Part shown: positions 9,113 through 20,645 of the stretch, piece by piece
Position numbering within the stretch: the first letter of the stretch is position 1
Layout of the letters: each line of letters begins with the position of its first letter
NCBI RefSeq assembly: GCF_009936275.1
Contig: NZ_AP019797.1
Coordinates: forward strand, 3,366,830-3,430,829
DNA length: 64,000 nucleotides
Reading direction: 5' to 3'
From: Rhodothermus marinus
GTDB taxonomy: Bacteria > Bacteroidota > Rhodothermia > Rhodothermales > Rhodothermaceae
Made by a program: the position numbers and the translations under genes
The notes under the pieces: model-generated
Database searches by the model: none
What the model was told of the DNA's origin: nothing
Seen by the model: the letters and a program-made list of their open reading frames with translations, nothing else

Positions 9113-11686
9113 ATGGAAGCCGTATCCATCACCTGCTGGACGCCGACGGCGGAGGCGCCGCTTCCGGCGGAGCTGGCCGAACGGCTGCCGCCGGAGGCCC
9201 GGCGCTGGATCGAAGCGGTGCGTGAGAACCCGCCTCAGGCCCCCCTGGCCCATCCGTTCGACACGGCCACCGGTCCGCTGCTGCTGCTCGCCCTTCCCTA
9301 CCCTTCGGAGCCGCCGCTGCTGATAGCCGCGCTGGACCTGCGCACGATTTTCCCGGAAACGGACACATTTTTCCGCACGCTCGTGCAGAGCCTGCGGGCC
9401 GTGCTCTGGGAAGCCGATGCACACACGTTTCGCTTCACCTACGTGAGCCCTCAAGCCGAGGAGCTGCTGGGCTATCCGGTCCATCGCTGGCTGGAGGAGC
9501 CGGACTTCTGGGCCGCCCACATCCATCCGGAAGACCGCGACCGGGCCGTCGCCTACTGCCGCGAAACGACCGACCGGGGCAAGGACCACGACTTCACCTA
9601 CCGGATGATCCGTGCCGACGGCCAGGTGATCTGGGTGCGCGACATCGTCACCGTGGTGCCGGACGAGCAGGGGCGCCCGCACCGCCTGCGCGGCCTGCTG
9701 CTGGACGTCACCGAGGAGCAGGAAACACGTCGGGAGCTGGAAGTCTTCCGGCAACGCTACCAGGACCTGATCTCGAATAACCCCATCGCCACCGGGGTTT
9801 ACTGCCGCGGCCAGGTGGTCTACGCCAACCCGTCCATGGCCCGGCTGTTCGGCGCGGAGCGGCCGGAAGACCTGCTGGGCAAGACCGCCGCCGATCTGAT
9901 CCACCCCAGCAACCTGGAGGCCGCGCTGGAAAACGTCCGCAAAGTCGTCGAGCGGCGCGAGTCCGTCTCCTACGGTCGCGGACGCATTCAGCGGCTGGAC
10001 GGCCGCTCAGCCATCGTGGACTTCCGCGGCGTGCCTATCACCTGGGAGGGCGAGCCGGCCGTGCTGTTTTTCATGTGGGACGTCAGTGAACAGCTCCACA
10101 CGGCCCGCCGCCTGGCCGAACGCGAAGCCCAGTATCAGGCGCTCTTTGAAAACGCCCCGGCCCCCATGTACGTGCGGCGCGACCGGCAATTTCTGCTGGT
10201 CAACCCGGCCTTTGTGCGACTTACAGGCTATTCGGCCGAGGAGCTGACCGCACCCGGATTCGACGCAATGCGCCTGGTGGCGCCTCAGAGCCTCCCCGTC
10301 GTTCAGGAACGCCTGGCCCGGCGGCGTCAGGGCCTTCCTGTAGCTCCGCGCTATGAACTATGGATCCGACGCAAAGACGGGAAGGAAATCCTCGTCGAGG
10401 CCATCTCCATCAACATCCGCTGGGAAGGCGAGCCTGCTGTACTGGGCTTCTTCCGGGACCTGAGTGCTCAGCGCGAGGCGGAGGCTTACCTGAAGCAGGC
10501 CCGCAAGCAGGCCGAGGAGGCCAGCCAGCTCAAAAGCCGCTTCCTGGAGCTGATGACGCATGAGATCCGCACGCCGCTCAGCACCATCCTCGGCTATGCG
10601 GATCTGCTTCGAGAAGAACTGGCCGATAAGATTCCGCCGGAGCTGCTGGAGTTCGTCGACGTCATCCGCGACAGCGGCCGCCGACTGCTGGGCATGCTCT
10701 CCGATGTGCTGGACCTGAGCCTGCTCGAAACGCAACGTCGCCGACTGGAAGCCGAAGCGGTCGATCTGAACGATCTGGCGCGCCGCTTAGCGGCCGACTT
10801 TGCCCCGATGGCCCGGGAGAAAGGCCTCCGGTGGGAAACAGTGTGCCCCGAACAGCCCGTACGCGTCGTGGCCGACAGCGAGATGCTGTACCGGGCGCTG
10901 GCCAACATCGTGCACAATGCCGTCAAGTTCACCGAAAACGGTACGGTGCGGCTGCGCGTCGGCCGGAGCGACCGGGAAGGCTGGATCCAGGTGATCGACA
11001 CCGGCCCCGGTATGGATCCGGCGTTTGCCCGCACCGGCCTGTTCGAGCCCTTCCGCCAGGAGTCCGAAGGCACGGCGCGTCGCCACGAGGGAGCCGGGCT
11101 GGGCATGGCCGTTGCCCGCCGTTTCGTCGAAGCCATGCACGGCCGCATCGAAGTGGACACGGCGCCCGGACGGGGCACCACCGTGACGGTATATCTGCCG
11201 CTACTCACAGCGCAATCCGCTTCCACGTCTTCGGCCCTGCATCCGGAAGCCCGCGAGCTGCGCCGTCTGCAGCAACGCCTTCAAGAGCGTCATCCGCGCA
11301 TCCTGATCGTCGAAGACAATCCGGAAAACGCCCGCTTTCTGGAGCTGGCGCTGCAGGACGTGGCCGAGGTGACGGTGGCCACCGACGCCCACCGGGCACT
11401 GGAGCTGATCGATGCCGGCCTGCTGCAGGGCCAGACGTTCGACCTGATTCTGCTGGATCTGAACCTGCCCGGCGACTTCAACGGCCAGGCACTCCTCCAC
11501 GAAATCCGTCGGCGGTCGGCCTACCACCACGTCCCGATTGTCGCCCAGACCGCCTACGCCGAACCCTTCCGTCCGGAAGACTTCCTGGCCGAAGGGTTCG
11601 ACGGCTTTCTGATCAAACCCATCGACCGCCTCACGCTCTACCGCGAACTGGACCGCCTGCTGACCCGGCAACCGACACCCTCCTGA
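9113..11686 (+). CDS. Hybrid PAS-domain sensor histidine kinase with C-terminal receiver
   Basis: 857 aa and no membrane helix, so probably cytoplasmic. After a 90-residue variable start come three PAS/PAC modules (about 95-205, 210-330 and 335-460). Next is the dimerisation/phosphoacceptor helix with H483 in [20 protein letters not shown], and then the HATPase with N, G1 and G2 boxes ([32 protein letters not shown]). A receiver domain (about 725-845) carries the phospho-Asp D782 in [10 protein letters not shown] and the lysine in GFLIKPID. The stop is 1 bp from the next kinase gene, so the two are cotranscribed. There is no output domain, so a separate effector or phosphorelay is implied. 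The signal is unknown. Confidence 0.9.
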   Translation: MEAVSITCWTPTAEAPLPAELAERLPPEARRWIEAVRENPPQAPLAHPFDTATGPLLLLALPYPSEPPLLIAALDLRTIFPETDTFFRTLVQSLRAVLWEADAHTFRFTYVSPQAEELLGYPVHRWLEEPDFWAAHIHPEDRDRAVAYCRETTDRGKDHDFTYRMIRADGQVIWVRDIVTVVPDEQGRPHRLRGLLLDVTEEQETRRELEVFRQRYQDLISNNPIATGVYCRGQVVYANPSMARLFGAERPEDLLGKTAADLIHPSNLEAALENVRKVVERRESVSYGRGRIQRLDGRSAIVDFRGVPITWEGEPAVLFFMWDVSEQLHTARRLAEREAQYQALFENAPAPMYVRRDRQFLLVNPAFVRLTGYSAEELTAPGFDAMRLVAPQSLPVVQERLARRRQGLPVAPRYELWIRRKDGKEILVEAISINIRWEGEPAVLGFFRDLSAQREAEAYLKQARKQAEEASQLKSRFLELMTHEIRTPLSTILGYADLLREELADKIPPELLEFVDVIRDSGRRLLGMLSDVLDLSLLETQRRRLEAEAVDLNDLARRLAADFAPMAREKGLRWETVCPEQPVRVVADSEMLYRALANIVHNAVKFTENGTVRLRVGRSDREGWIQVIDTGPGMDPAFARTGLFEPFRQESEGTARRHEGAGLGMAVARRFVEAMHGRIEVDTAPGRGTTVTVYLPLLTAQSASTSSALHPEARELRRLQQRLQERHPRILIVEDNPENARFLELALQDVAEVTVATDAHRALELIDAGLLQGQTFDLILLDLNLPGDFNGQALLHEIRRRSAYHHVPIVAQTAYAEPFRPEDFLAEGFDGFLIKPIDRLTLYRELDRLLTRQPTPS

Positions 11687-11687
11687 C

Positions 11688-14021
11688 ATGCCCGCCCCCA
11701 CCGAACCACTGCCGGACATTTACCGCATCCTTTTCGAGCAGGCCAACGATGCCATCTTTCTGGCCGACGTCGAAACCGGCTGCCTGCTCGACGCCAACCC
11801 GCGTGCCTGCGAACTGATCGGCCGCACGCGGGATGAAATCCGGGGCATGCACCACCTGGAACTGCACCCCCGTGAAGAACGCGAACGCTACCGGGCCATC
11901 TTTCAGCGTCACGCCGAGGCCGGCCAGGCCATCGAAGACGTCGAGGTGGTACACAGCGACGGCACGCGCATCCCCGTCGAGATCAGCGCTTCCCGCGTCG
12001 TGCTCAACGGACGTCCGGCACTGATCGGCATCTTCCGCGACCTGCGCCCGCGCCGCGAGCTGGAGCAAAAGCTGAACGAAGCGGAAAGCCACTACCGCAT
12101 CCTGGCCGAGCAGAACCTGATCGGCGTGTACCTGGTCCAGGACGGTCGCTTCGTCTATGTCAATCAGTACATTGCCGATTTTCTGGGCTACGAGCGCCCC
12201 GAGGACCTGATCGGCCGGTCCCTGGTCGAGTTGGTTCACCCCGAAGACCTTCCTACGGTAACGGCAAATATTCAGAAGCGGCTTTCGGGTGAAATTCGCA
12301 CGGTCCATTACAGTCTTCGAGGCTTTCACCGACAAGGATACCTGGTGGAAGTAGAGGTGATCGGCTCGGCCACCACCTACCGGGGACGCCCGGCCGTGCT
12401 CGGCGTCATGCTCCACACGAGCGAGGCCCGGCGTCAGGCCCGCTTCTACGAGACCGAAAGCCGCATCCTGCAGGACCTGCTCCGGGGCGCTCCCCAGGAG
12501 GCCCTGCTCGACGCGCTGTGCACCGCCATCGAAACGCGCCTGCCCGACGGCATCTGCACGATCCTGTTGCTCTCCAAAGACCGCCTTTACCGAGGCGCCT
12601 CGCACATGCCGCCGGAGTACGACGCACTGATCGAAGGACTGGAAATCGGCCCCGAAGTCGGCTCCTGCGGCACGGCGCCCTTCACGAAGCAGCCGGTCTG
12701 GGTAAGCGACGTCTTTTCCGATCCCCGCTGGGCCGCCTACCGGGAGCTGGCCGAACGGTTCAACTTCCGCGCCTGCTGGTCCTATCCCATCCAGAATGCC
12801 CGCGGCGAGGTGCTGGGAACGTTCGCCGTGTACTTCCCCAAGGAGCGAACACCGGAGCCGTCCGAGAAGGAAGTGCTGGCCCACGGCGCCTCGCTGGCCA
12901 CGCTCATCCTGGAGACCCACCGCCTGCAGACCGAGAACGCCCGCCTGGCCGAGGTGGCCCGCCAGACTTCTTCGGGCGTGCTCATCACCGACTCCGAGCG
13001 CCGCGTGCTGTGGCTCAACGAAGGCTTCACGCGCCTGACCGGTTACACGCTGGCCGACGTCTACGGACGACGCCCGCCGGAATTTCTGGCCGGAGAGCGG
13101 ACGGATCGCAACACGCTGGAAGGGATCGGAGAGCGCCTGCGCGAGGGGCTGCCGGTCCACACCCGGATCTACTTCTACCGCAAAGACGGCACGGGCTTCT
13201 GGGACGAACTGCGCATCGAGCCGCTCCGGGACGAGCAGGGCCGCCTGATCGGCTTTATGGGCCTCAACCACGACATCACCGCGCTGGTCGAATACGAGCA
13301 GGAGCTGGAGCGCGCCCGCGCCGAGGCCGAAACGGCTGCCCGCCTGAAGGCCGCCTTCCTGGCCAACATGAGCCATGAGATCCGCACGCCGCTCAACAGC
13401 ATCCTGGGCTTCGCGGAGCTGCTCGACGAACAGCTCGCCGCCAACGGCCTGGAGCCTCTGCGGGAATTCACGGGCATCATCCAGCGCTCGGGCCGCCGCC
13501 TGCTCCGCCTGATCAACGATATTCTGGAGCTGAGCCGGCTGGAAGCCGACCGACTCGTGCTGCAGACCGAACCCTGTGCGCTGCACACGATCGTCGAAGA
13601 AGCCGTAGCCGAACTCCAGCCACAGGCCGCCCAGAAAGGGCTGGCGCTTGTCGTACGCGCCGAACAGGTCTCCCCGGTGCTGGGCGATCCCCGACGGCTC
13701 CACCAGATCGTGACCAACCTGGTCGCCAACGCCATCAAGTACACCGAACAGGGCGAAGTGCGGATCGAACTGCACGAAACAACGAAAGACGAAGCCCGAC
13801 AGGTCGTGCTGCGCGTGACGGACACCGGCCCCGGCATCGACCCCGACTTCCTGCCGCATCTGTTCGAGCCGTTCCAGCGGGCGCCGTCCGAAAACGACCG
13901 GAGCGAAGGAAGCGGACTCGGCCTGGCCATCACGAAGCGGCTCGTCGAGCAGATGAGCGGCCGGATCACGGTGGAATCTGCGCCGGGCAAAGGCACAACC
14001 TTCACCGTGACGTTTCCGGCG

Positions 14022-14045
<24 letters not shown>
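11688..14045 (+). CDS. PAS-PAS-GAF-PAS sensor histidine kinase
   Basis: 785 aa, soluble. Order: PAS (about 10-125), PAS (about 130-245), GAF-like domain (about 255-420, with EVGSCGTAPFTKQPVWVSDV), third PAS with PAC (about 420-540), HisKA with H563 in LANMSHEIRTPLNSILGFAE, and HATPase (NLVANAIKYTEQGEV, DTGPGIDPDFL, SEGSGLGLAITKRLVEQ). Unlike its upstream neighbour it has no receiver, so it may phosphorylate the receiver of that protein or a distant regulator. It overlaps the convergent mnmE by 24 bp. No response regulator with a DNA-binding domain is encoded nearby. Confidence 0.9.
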
Positions 14046-15413
<1,368 letters not shown>

Positions 15414-15428
15414 CCCACGCCTGCTACG

Positions 15429-17252
15429 TTATCGACGGGTTCGGGCTTTCTTCTTGCGCCGGGCTTCGGCCGCCTTACGCGCCGCCTTCTGCGCGGCCCG
15501 GCGATCTCCCTGCCCGTCCACCGCCGCCTTCGCTTTTTCTCTCTCCAGCGAACGATTGATCCAGAACTGCTGAATCGCCGAGAAGATGTTGTAGCAGAGG
15601 TAGTAGAGGTTGAGCGCCGAAGACAGCCGGTTGAAAATCGCGAAGATGAAGACCGGGAAGACGTAGGTCAGGATCTTCGTCTGCGGGTTCGAGGGCGTCG
15701 AAGCGGACTGAATGCGCATCTGGATGATCATGGAAAGGCCCATCAGCAGCGTGAAGCCCGCCACGAAGTCGCCGTAGAGCGGAATCTTGAACGGAAGGTG
15801 CAGGATGGGATCCGGTGCCGAAAGGTCCTTCGCCCAGAGGAAGGCCTGCTGGCGCACGATGAGCGACTGCTGGAAGTACTGCCAGAGCGCGATCAGCACG
15901 GGCCACTGCAGCAGCATCGGGAGGCATCCGCCCAGCGGATTGATTTTCTTCTCCCGATAGAGCTTCATCATGGCCTCCTGCTGCTTCTGGGGATTGTCCG
16001 CGTACTTTTCGCGGATGGCCTCCAGCTCGGGCTGCAGCTCCCGCATCTTTGCCATGTTGCGGAACGAAGCCCGCGTGAGCGGATAGAGCGCGATCTTGAC
16101 CAGCAGCGCGAAGACGATGATGGCCAGCCCGTAGTTGCCCAGCAGGCGCCCCAGCAGCGTGAAGAGCGGAATGAAGACGAACTTGGCCAGCGGCCGGGTC
16201 ATCCACTCGAAGGCGTCCCAGCCGTAATCGACCATGTCGTAGAGCCCCAGGTCGTAGCGGGCCAGGCGGAAGTATTCCATGGGACCCAGATAGAGCCGGA
16301 ATTCATCCACCTGCCCGTCTTCGGGCCGGGGCATCAGGAGCCGGGCGGCATAGTCCTCCCAGTACGAAGGATCTTCGGGTTCGCCCAGCCGTTCGCCGAC
16401 CAGTTCGGCCCCCCGGGTCTCGCCGGAGGGAATCATTACGGCCGTGAAGAACTTGTTCTTGACGGCCACCCAGTCGACCTGTCCAGCCAGGCGCTTTTCC
16501 TCGGTGCGGTGCCGGTCGAGCGTGATCTTTTCCAGCTCGCCGCCGCTGCGGGCAAAGGCGCCGCTGTGCCGGGCCTCGTCGTCACGGTCGCGCTCGGCGA
16601 ACGGCACGCCACCGTTCCAGACCAGCTCGTAGCCTTCGATGGTGCTGAAGGTGGCCGCGCCCTCCTGCTCAACGCGAAGCCGGACCTCGTAGTCGCCTGG
16701 AAGGAACGTGTAAACCTGGCGAATGCGGCCGTCGCCGACGGGCACCTCGAAGGCCACCTCGACCGGCTCGTCGGCCACGCGGATCGTGTCGGCCGTCGTG
16801 GCCGTCCGGAAGTACAGCGCGCGCGTGTCGACCAGGTGGTTGGTCGGTGTGGTGAAGACCAGACTCAGCGCGCCCGGTTTGGTGGTATCGACGAGCTGGA
16901 CGGGCGTCTCGAAGTCGTACTGTTTGTATTTCTTGAGCTTCAGCGAGACCAGCGTGGCCCCTTTCGTGGAAAGCCGCGCCTCGTAGAGATCGGTTTCGAT
17001 CGTGATGGTGCGGGCCCGGCCGTTGCGGGCGGCGGCCAGCAGCGTGTCGCTCAGGGGACCGGCCAGCAGTGGCGCCCCGGGGCTGGCCGGGGTCTCTTCG
17101 GGAACGGGCGTTTCCTGCGCGGCGGTGTCTTCCTGCTGGAGCGAGTCGCGCGCGGCCGTCGTCAGCGGTGGCGGCGGTGGGGCCAGCCACCACAGCCAGA
17201 CGAACATGATCAGCGCGGTCAGAATCGTGGCGATGACAACGTTGCGGTCCAC
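15429..17252 (-). CDS. yidC: Membrane protein insertase YidC
   Basis: 607 aa. YidC inserts and folds inner-membrane proteins alone or with Sec. N-terminal transmembrane anchor (about 5-25, VVIATILTALIMFVWLWWLAPPP), a Pro/Glu/Thr-rich linker, a large periplasmic beta-sandwich domain (about 70-340), and a C-terminal Oxa1-type core of five helices with FRNMAKMRELQPELEAIREKY and GGCLPMLLQWPVLIALWQYFQ. The basic tail (RRAAQKAARKAAEARRKKKARTRR) is expected for ribosome contact. Bacteroidota-type length. Transcribed with rnpA and rpmH upstream and mnmE downstream. Confidence 0.97.
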   Translation of the reverse strand: MDRNVVIATILTALIMFVWLWWLAPPPPPLTTAARDSLQQEDTAAQETPVPEETPASPGAPLLAGPLSDTLLAAARNGRARTITIETDLYEARLSTKGATLVSLKLKKYKQYDFETPVQLVDTTKPGALSLVFTTPTNHLVDTRALYFRTATTADTIRVADEPVEVAFEVPVGDGRIRQVYTFLPGDYEVRLRVEQEGAATFSTIEGYELVWNGGVPFAERDRDDEARHSGAFARSGGELEKITLDRHRTEEKRLAGQVDWVAVKNKFFTAVMIPSGETRGAELVGERLGEPEDPSYWEDYAARLLMPRPEDGQVDEFRLYLGPMEYFRLARYDLGLYDMVDYGWDAFEWMTRPLAKFVFIPLFTLLGRLLGNYGLAIIVFALLVKIALYPLTRASFRNMAKMRELQPELEAIREKYADNPQKQQEAMMKLYREKKINPLGGCLPMLLQWPVLIALWQYFQQSLIVRQQAFLWAKDLSAPDPILHLPFKIPLYGDFVAGFTLLMGLSMIIQMRIQSASTPSNPQTKILTYVFPVFIFAIFNRLSSALNLYYLCYNIFSAIQQFWINRSLEREKAKAAVDGQGDRRAAQKAARKAAEARRKKKARTRR

Positions 17253-17327
17253 GGCAGGGCCTTCTTCTGGCTCGGCAATTCAAACGGAGCAGGATACGGA
17301 GCGGATGACCCGCTGTTCCGTCTCCGC

Positions 17328-17789
17328 TCAGGCTTCAAGTAGCGTGTTTTTAAGCTGTTCCGTCAGACGCCGGAGCGCCTCGGGCAGGTCACGGCGAATG
17401 CACTCGCGGGCGACGGCCGGATCGGCCCGGTAAAGGATCATCAGCGTGAGCGTGTCGGGCCGATTCCGGAACAGTTCCACCAGGGGATGCTGATGCAGGC
17501 GGTAGGTTTCGCGGAGCAGGCGGCGAATGCGGTTGCGCACCACGGCGCGCCGAGCCTGGCGTCCGGCCGAAAAGCCCACCTGCACCGGCACGTCGGCGCC
17601 CACTTCGCTGCGCGGCACCACGCGATAGAGCAGCCGCACGCACCCCCTGGCGATGGTGCCGACGTCGGTCCGCGAGCGGTCGAATAACGGACGAATCAGG
17701 CGCTGACGCCGCAACCGAAAGGCGCGCGGCAACCGGTTTGTGCCCCGCGGACCACCCCCGGATGGTGCCTGCTCCTGCGACGTCGTCAC
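17328..17789 (-). CDS. rnpA: Ribonuclease P protein component RnpA
   Basis: 153 aa from a GTG start 13 bp after rpmH; this start is not certain, because an inner start would remove the low-complexity first 20 residues. RnpA binds the RNase P RNA in tRNA 5'-end maturation. The conserved RNR motif is RRAVVRNRIRRLLRETYR, preceded by VQVGFSAGRQARRAVV. The protein is strongly basic. The usual rpmH-rnpA-yidC order is kept, but I see no yidD between rnpA and yidC (75-bp gap). Confidence 0.93.
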   Translation of the reverse strand: MTTSQEQAPSGGGPRGTNRLPRAFRLRRQRLIRPLFDRSRTDVGTIARGCVRLLYRVVPRSEVGADVPVQVGFSAGRQARRAVVRNRIRRLLRETYRLHQHPLVELFRNRPDTLTLMILYRADPAVARECIRRDLPEALRRLTEQLKNTLLEA

Positions 17790-17802
17790 CCTGAAGACGG
17801 GT

Positions 17803-17961
17803 TCACTTGCCCGACATCCGGTCGCTGACGGTCAGGCTCTTGCGGCCTTTTTTGCGGCGGCGGGCCAGAATCTTGCGGCCGTCCTTCGTTTTCATCCGGG
17901 CCCGGAAGCCGTGCGTGTTCAGACGCTTGCGACGGCTCGGCTGATACGTACGCTTGGGCAT
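17803..17961 (-). CDS. rpmH: 50S ribosomal protein L34
   Basis: 52 aa. Starts [19 protein letters not shown] and continues [22 protein letters not shown], which is diagnostic for L34. The ATG is at 17961. A C-terminal [11 protein letters not shown] extension is short and ordinary. In most bacteria rpmH is beside dnaA; here the upstream neighbours are tRNA genes, and the apparent origin is about 46 kb away. Confidence 0.97.
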   Translation of the reverse strand: MPKRTYQPSRRKRLNTHGFRARMKTKDGRKILARRRKKGRKSLTVSDRMSGK

Positions 17962-18117
17962 GGCGTGTTCGGGTCTATTTCGGAAAGCCTTTTTCGCTCG
18001 AAAACGGCTGCTGAAACGCCCGCCCGGCGGTCAGGTTGCCTGGAACCTGCGGACGGGATCAGGCGATAGAAGGACCTGGAATTTACAATGCACCGGCAAC
18101 GCGCGGCACGGGTCCTC

Positions 18118-18147
18118 TTGACATTCACCGAAAACCTGCAGTAAACT
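18118..18147 (+). promoter_or_regulatory. Promoter of tRNA-Gly (sigma70-like)
   Basis: TTGACA (18118-18123), 18-bp spacer, TAAACT (18142-18147), ending 39 bp before the tRNA 5' end. This is a textbook -35/-10 pair and resembles the two catalase promoters in this window, which also have 18-bp spacers. Confidence 0.7.
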
Positions 18148-18186
18148 TAATGTTGCCCGTGCCCGGAAAGGGCCGGTGACGAACGA

Positions 18187-18259
18187 GCGGAAGTAGCTCA
18201 GTTGGTAGAGCATCAGCTTCCCAAGCTGAGGGTCGCGGGTTCGAGTCCCGTCTTCCGCT
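18187..18259 (+). tRNA. tRNA-Gly (anticodon CCC)
   Basis: Cloverleaf readable by eye: acceptor GCGGAAG pairs with CTTCCGC, the D arm is GCTCAGTTGGTAGAGC, the anticodon stem TCAGC/GCTGA encloses loop TTCCCAA (anticodon CCC), and the T arm contains GGTTCGAGTCC. Discriminator base U fits glycine. CCA is not encoded. Confidence 0.95.
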
Positions 18260-18273
18260 CCCACGCAAAGGTG

Positions 18274-18315
18274 GCGATTGCCCCCCGAATGCCGGGCGCG
18301 GCAATCGCTTTTTTT
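18274..18315 (+). terminator. Rho-independent terminator after tRNA-Gly
   Basis: GCGATTGC (18274-18281) pairs with GCAATCGC (18301-18308) and is followed by seven T. It lies between the two tRNA genes. Confidence 0.8.
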
Positions 18316-18326
18316 CGTGGACACGC

Positions 18327-18400
18327 GGGCGGTTAGCTCAGCTGGTTAGAGCGCCTGCCTTACAAGCAGGAGGTCAGTGGTTCGAGTCCACTACCGCCCA
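18327..18400 (+). tRNA. tRNA-Val (anticodon TAC)
   Basis: Acceptor GGGCGGT pairs with ACCGCCC, D arm GCTCAGCTGGTTAGAGC, anticodon stem CCTGC/GCAGG with loop CTTACAA (anticodon TAC), T arm GGTTCGAGTCC, discriminator A. CCA is not encoded. Confidence 0.95.
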
Positions 18401-18429
18401 CGTTCGGTTCATGGCGCCCTCCTGCGTTT

Positions 18430-18457
18430 GCCCGTGCTCCGGCACGGGCTTTTTTTG
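18430..18457 (+). terminator. Rho-independent terminator after tRNA-Val
   Basis: GCCCGTGC and GGCACGGGC form a strong stem with a short loop, followed by a run of seven T. Confidence 0.85.
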
Positions 18458-18512
18458 TTGCCGCAAAGCTTTTGTTGCTGCAAAGCACCCGGCCACTTTT
18501 TCTGACAGGTCA

Positions 18513-18540
18513 TTACAACCGCGTTACAAGATCGTTACAA
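18513..18540 (+). promoter_or_regulatory. Three TTACAA direct repeats with 11-bp period
   Basis: TTACAA occurs at 18513, 18524 and 18535, exactly one helical turn apart, in the AT-richer stretch between the tRNA-Val terminator and the IS element. The layout resembles tandem half-sites of OmpR/PhoB-type response regulators (Bacillus PhoP boxes are TTnACA repeats on an 11-bp period). Before the IS insertion this stretch would have been about 240 bp upstream of coxM, so it may have been part of the cox promoter region. Confidence 0.4.
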
Positions 18541-18572
18541 TTCTAACCGGTTCACCTTTTCATCATCTGTTG

Positions 18573-18580
18573 CAACAGCA
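18573..18580 (+). repeat. Target-site duplication of the IS element (left copy; right copy 19689-19696)
   Basis: The 8-bp sequence CAACAGCA directly flanks both ends of the insertion sequence (18573-18580 and 19689-19696). 8-9 bp duplications are typical of the IS1 family. Identical copies suggest a fairly recent insertion. Confidence 0.9.
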
Positions 18581-19688
18581 GGTAGTCACTCCCTCTTGTA
18601 TTGATAATGTCTGAAACTCAGGAATTCTTCCCAACTCCAAACATGCTCAGCCAGGCCAATCGCCATAGCTGGCGTGCGGGGTCGATAGCGCCGCCCGCCC
18701 GGCAAGCCTCCAACGCGCTCTCGCAACGCCCGATGCGGACGCATCCAGTTGTGCTCGAACAAACAGAGCCGCACCAGCGCATCCCAAGTCGTCGGCTGCT
18801 TCGCAAAAGCATGGGTTTTGCGCGTCAAGGCGTTGAGCCGATCTCGCAACACCCCGTTGAGGCGTTCCACGTGCACACAGTAGGGACAGGCGACCGGCTC
18901 CCCCACGACCGGGCGCACTTCCACCCCAACGACGCGCCCACCCACCCGTTGCTTGACCGCTTGCGTCAAGCGCACATCCTGCCGCAGCACCAGGGGCGGA
19001 CGCCCCCGCTTGCCGCTCCGTTGCGGGTCACGATACACCCGCCGGACGGCCTTTTCGTAGGCCTTCCGGCCATCACTGACCCAACACACACCGGCCTGCC
19101 CCCGAGTGCGCTCACGGCTCAGACGGACCACTTCCGGCGCCAGTGCATCCTCGGTCGGCCCAAAGGCCCAGGCCACCACAAAGCGGCTGGCCCGCTCCTG
19201 GCTTATGCATCCCCAGCGCGGGCCCACCCCGTCCGGCGTGCCTGTCCTGCTTCTAAGCGCGCCCCGCTTTTTTTAACAAATGACCAGAAGGCGTCCACTT
19301 CCAGCTGGCTCAGTTGGAGCTCGCGCACCAGGGCCTGGGTGATGGCCTCCGCATGGTCGGCCGCCCGCCGCAGCCAGCGGCCGATCGTCTCGTACTTGTG
19401 GCCGGTGATCTCCTCGGCGGCGCTCAAACTCCCTCGCCGCATGACGAGGAGCAGGGCACGGGCCACTTCGGCCGGTGGGGTGCGCAGGCGGTACAAGGGC
19501 GTGCCGAAGGTGGGGCCGAAGGAACGCCCGCAGCCGCGACACACCCAGCGCTGGCGCCCGTCTTTGCGGCCGTTACGCACCGTGTGCTTGTGGCCACAAT
19601 GGGGACAGGGGGGATTGTTCGGGGATGGTCTTCTCGCCATAGTTCACCTCCTGCCCCATTATAATCAACACCATAAAGAGTGACAACC
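18581..19688 (-). mobile_element. Intact IS1-family insertion sequence, 1108 bp
   Basis: Terminal inverted repeats: the left end reads GGTAGTCACTCCCTC and the right end (reverse complement from 19688) GGTTGTCACTCTTTA; by eye about 19 of the first 25 positions match. Both ends are bordered by an 8-bp duplication. The element carries one frameshift-joined transposase on the minus strand whose stop codon lies inside the left repeat. It separates the tRNA-Val transcription unit and its downstream AT-rich region from the cox operon. Confidence 0.93.
18586..19640 (-). CDS. IS1-family transposase, InsA-InsB' made by -1 frameshift
   Basis: Two overlapping frames: 19640-19203 (InsA-like, 145 aa) and a -1 frame open from upstream of 19227 down to 18586 (InsB-like). 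The first has a zinc finger (CPHCGHKHTV...CRGCGRSFG) and an HTH, then reaches VDAFWSFVKK. At a run of seven A on the coding strand (19274-19268) a -1 slip continues as KKKRGALRSR and then WGCISQERASRFVVAWAFGP. The joined product is about 350 aa and carries a DDE set: D in LEVDAFWSF, D in WVSDGRKAY, E in HVERLNGVLRDRL. This matches the programmed frameshift at the A-run of IS1, so I treat the gene as functional and not as a pseudogene. Confidence 0.85.
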
Positions 19689-19766
19689 CAACAGCAAGAC
19701 TCAACCTATTATTTTTGATTCCTTGAAGGAAGCTTCAACATCTGTGTTCATCAGCTGGGAGATGTC

Positions 19767-20642
19767 ATGATTCCCCCACCCTTCACGTACGCGGCGCCCG
19801 CCAGTCTGGAGGAAGCGCTTGCGTTGCTGCAGCAGCACGGTCCGATGGCCAAGATCCTGGCCGGCGGCCACAGTCTGCTGCCCATGATGAAGCTCCGCCT
19901 GCTGGAGCCCGAAGTGCTCATCGACCTGCGACGCGTGCCCGGCCTGGCCGACATCCGCGAGGAGAACGGCTACCTGCACATCGGGGCCATGGTGCGCGAG
20001 GTCGAACTCGAAGAACACCCGCTCATCCGGGAGAAATACCCGCTGCTCCACGAAACGACGCGCTGGATCGCCGATCCCCAGGTCCGCAACATGGGCACCG
20101 TCGGGGGCAACCTGGCCCACGGCGACCCGGGCAACGACCACCCGGCCACCATGATGGCCTACGACGCGCAATTCGTGGTGGTCGGGCCGCGCGGCGAGCG
20201 CGTCATCCCGGCGCGGGAGTTTTTCCTGGACTTCTACACGACGGCGCTGGAGCCGGAAGAAATCCTCACGGCCATCCGCATCCCGACGCCACCTCCGCGC
20301 AGCGGCGGCGCCTACGAAAAACTGGAACGCAAGGTGGGCGACTATGCGACAGCCGCCGTGGCCGTGCAGCTCTCGCTGGCCGAGGACGGCACGCTCAGCT
20401 ACGTGGGCATCGGCCTGACGAACGTCGCCCACGTGCCGCTGTTTGCCGCCCGGTCGTGCGCTCATCTGCAGGGCCAGCGTCCCACGCCGGAACGCATCGA
20501 CGAAGCGGCCCGGATGGCTTCGGAAGACTGCGACCCGCGGTCGGACCTGCGCGGTTCGGCCGAATACAAACGCGCGATGGTGCGGGAGCTCACCCGTCGC
20601 GCTTTTCGTCGAGCCCTTGAGCGAGCCCAGGGAGGTCAATAA
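19767..20642 (+). CDS. coxM: Aerobic CO dehydrogenase medium (FAD) subunit CoxM
   Basis: 291 aa. The flavoprotein subunit passes electrons from the Fe-S subunit to quinone. FAD-binding motifs of the xanthine-oxidase family are [17 protein letters not shown] (about 29-45) and [17 protein letters not shown] (about 111-127). The C-terminal CO-DH flavoprotein domain spans about 180-285. The ATG at 19767 has GGGAG 8 bp upstream. Three bases separate it from coxS. It is the first gene of the M-S-L order seen in bona fide CO dehydrogenase operons. The IS element ends 78 bp upstream. Confidence 0.93.
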   Translation: MIPPPFTYAAPASLEEALALLQQHGPMAKILAGGHSLLPMMKLRLLEPEVLIDLRRVPGLADIREENGYLHIGAMVREVELEEHPLIREKYPLLHETTRWIADPQVRNMGTVGGNLAHGDPGNDHPATMMAYDAQFVVVGPRGERVIPAREFFLDFYTTALEPEEILTAIRIPTPPPRSGGAYEKLERKVGDYATAAVAVQLSLAEDGTLSYVGIGLTNVAHVPLFAARSCAHLQGQRPTPERIDEAARMASEDCDPRSDLRGSAEYKRAMVRELTRRAFRRALERAQGGQ

Positions 20643-20645
20643 GCC

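Noticed and set aside
18586..19640. Transposase as two-piece pseudogene
   Set aside because: The two frames join by a single -1 slip at a seven-A run, and the joined protein keeps the DDE residues. Ends and target duplication are intact.
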